Source: Betaproteobacteria bacterium (lineage in GTDB: Bacteria > Pseudomonadota > Gammaproteobacteria > Burkholderiales > Rhodocyclaceae). Taken from it: DNA of 64,000 nt. The translations under genes were made by a program, and so were the position numbers. Where the stretch lies: positions 1 to 64,000 of the forward strand of contig JACQYB010000063.1 of NCBI GenBank assembly GCA_016208415.1, given 5' to 3'. This document shows positions 62,975-64,000 of the stretch, in pieces (position 1 is the stretch's first letter; each line of letters begins with the position of its first letter). A model generated the notes under the pieces. The model ran no database searches and had not been told where the DNA came from. It saw nothing but the letters and a program-made list of their open reading frames with translations.

Positions 62975-64000
62975 ATGCCCATCCACAACGCCGACATCGC
63001 CGCGATCTTCGCCGAGATCGCCGACCTGCTGGAGATCCAGCAGGCCAACCCGTTCCGCATCCGCGCCTACCGCAATGCGGCGCGCATCGTCGGCGAGCTG
63101 GGGCGCGAGGTGCGGGCCATGGTCGAACGCGGCGAGGACCTGACCGGGCTGCCGGGCATCGGCGACGACCTGTCGGCCAAGATGCGCGAGATCGTCGCCA
63201 CCGGCACATGCCGCGCCCTGGAACGGCTGCACGCCGAGCTGCCGCCGGCGATCACCGAGCTGCTGCACGTGCCGGGCCTGGGGCCCAAGCGGGTGCGCAG
63301 CCTGTGGCACGACCTCGACGTGCAGACCGCGGAACAGCTCGCGCGCGCCGCCCGCGACGGGCGCATCCGCAGCCTGCCGGGCTTCGGCGAGAAGACCGAG
63401 GCGAACATCCTGCAGGCGGTGGAGGCGCACCTGTCCAAGGCGCGGCGCATCAAGCTCGCCACCGCCGCCCAGTACGCCGCGTCGCTGGTCGCCTGGCTGG
63501 CCGCGGCGCGCGGCGTGGGACGCGTCGAGGTGGCCGGCAGTTTCCGGCGCATGCGCGAGACGGTGGGCGATCTGGACATCCTCGTCACCGCCCGCGCGGG
63601 CAGCGACGTCATGGCGCGCCTCAAAGGCTACGACGAGGTCGCCGAGGTGCTCTCCCAGGGGCCGACGCGCGCCAGCGTGGTGCTGCGGAGCGGCCTGCAG
63701 GTGGATCTGCGCGCCGTCGAGGAGGCAGCCTGCGGCGCGGCGCTGTGCTATTTCACCGGTTCGAAGGCGCACAACATCGCCCTGCGCCGGCTGGCCCGGG
63801 AGCGGGGGCTGAAGCTCAACGAATACGGCGTCTTCCGCGGCCGCAGCCGCATCGCCGGCGAGACCGAGGCGTCGGTCTACGCCGCCCTGGGCCTGCCCTG
63901 GATCGCACCCGAACTGCGCGAGGACCGCGGCGAGATCGCCGCCGCCCGCGCCGGCCGCCTGCCCGTGCTGGTGGAACTGGCCGACCTGCGCGGCGACCTG
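62975..64000 (+). CDS. polX: DNA polymerase/3'-5' exonuclease PolX, partial
   Basis: The frame is open from ATG 62975 (GAGGAGC upstream) to the window edge, so the gene is cut. The visible ~342 residues contain the helix-hairpin-helix part (NADIAAIFAEIADLLEIQQANPFRIRAYRNAAR, LPGIGDDLSAKMREIV, VPGLGPKRVRSLW). The PolX palm follows with VEVAGSFRRMRETVGDLDILV (GSxxR..DxD) and CYFTGSKAHNIALRRLARERG. The PHP exonuclease domain would lie beyond 64000. PolX fills small gaps during base excision repair. Confidence 0.93.
   Translation, partial: MPIHNADIAAIFAEIADLLEIQQANPFRIRAYRNAARIVGELGREVRAMVERGEDLTGLPGIGDDLSAKMREIVATGTCRALERLHAELPPAITELLHVPGLGPKRVRSLWHDLDVQTAEQLARAARDGRIRSLPGFGEKTEANILQAVEAHLSKARRIKLATAAQYAASLVAWLAAARGVGRVEVAGSFRRMRETVGDLDILVTARAGSDVMARLKGYDEVAEVLSQGPTRASVVLRSGLQVDLRAVEEAACGAALCYFTGSKAHNIALRRLARERGLKLNEYGVFRGRSRIAGETEASVYAALGLPWIAPELREDRGEIAAARAGRLPVLVELADLRGDL

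Overview
The window is about 64 kb of GC-rich DNA, most likely from a betaproteobacterium. A Rhodocyclales- or Burkholderiales-type host is my best guess. It rests on the conserved block leuS-lptE-holA-proA, the TAXI-TRAP transporter with its DUF1850 partner, and the sulfur and redox gene content. It is inference from gene content, not a marker-gene assignment.

Layout. 0-4 kb is a degraded mobile patch: an IS110 fragment, an intact IS1634-type transposase and a frameshifted RTX calcium-binding protein. 3.9-9.7 kb (minus strand) holds xerD, ogt, DUF1850, a TRAP permease, a TAXI binding protein and a chalcone-isomerase-like gene. 9.9-15.3 kb (minus) is the housekeeping block leuS, lptE, holA and a damaged proA. 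16.3-20.6 kb (plus) has a UvrD-type helicase, a DUF2249 protein and a polytopic membrane protein. 20.7-26.7 kb is a signalling operon: HD-GYP regulator, ABC-type binding protein, multi-PAS hybrid sensor. The regulator and sensor are both damaged. 28.1-41.8 kb is a sulfur/redox region: ArsR-rhodanese regulator, TlpA thioredoxins, a periplasmic rhodanese, a three-subunit DMSO-reductase type II molybdoenzyme, a Cys/Met PLP lyase, a cysteine desulfurase, a DsrE-like protein and a TauE exporter. Two near-identical palindromes, about 12 kb apart, suggest one regulator controls both ends. 42.3-46.7 kb carries an alpha/beta hydrolase, trxC, an SseB-like gene and lon. 47.1-60.1 kb is a defence island: a helicase remnant, AbrB/MazF, AAA ATPase plus DUF4276, a DUF1156 DNA methylase, a zeta toxin, MntA/HepT and a Swt1-HEPN/DUF499 ATPase. 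60.2-64 kb has a CDP-alcohol phosphatidyltransferase, an extended aspartate 4-decarboxylase and a partial polX.

Most notable points. (1) A complete REP-associated tyrosine transposase with 26-bp REP-type inverted ends lies in frame inside the DUF1156 methylase, and a second REP pair lies in frame near its C-terminus. (2) A GC-rich palindromic repeat family of about 60-85 bp is scattered through the window. It is in frame inside the helicase and the PLP lyase, sits at the start of the membrane protein, and breaks the receiver domain of the HD-GYP regulator. (3) Several genes have lost internal blocks: the SNF2 motor of the helicase, the histidine-kinase core of the hybrid sensor, and about 30 codons of proA. 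The sensor also carries about 34 residues from an unrelated protein family. These could be real deletions or assembly errors. (4) The molybdoenzyme cluster and its shared operator look like an undescribed periplasmic sulfur-redox system.
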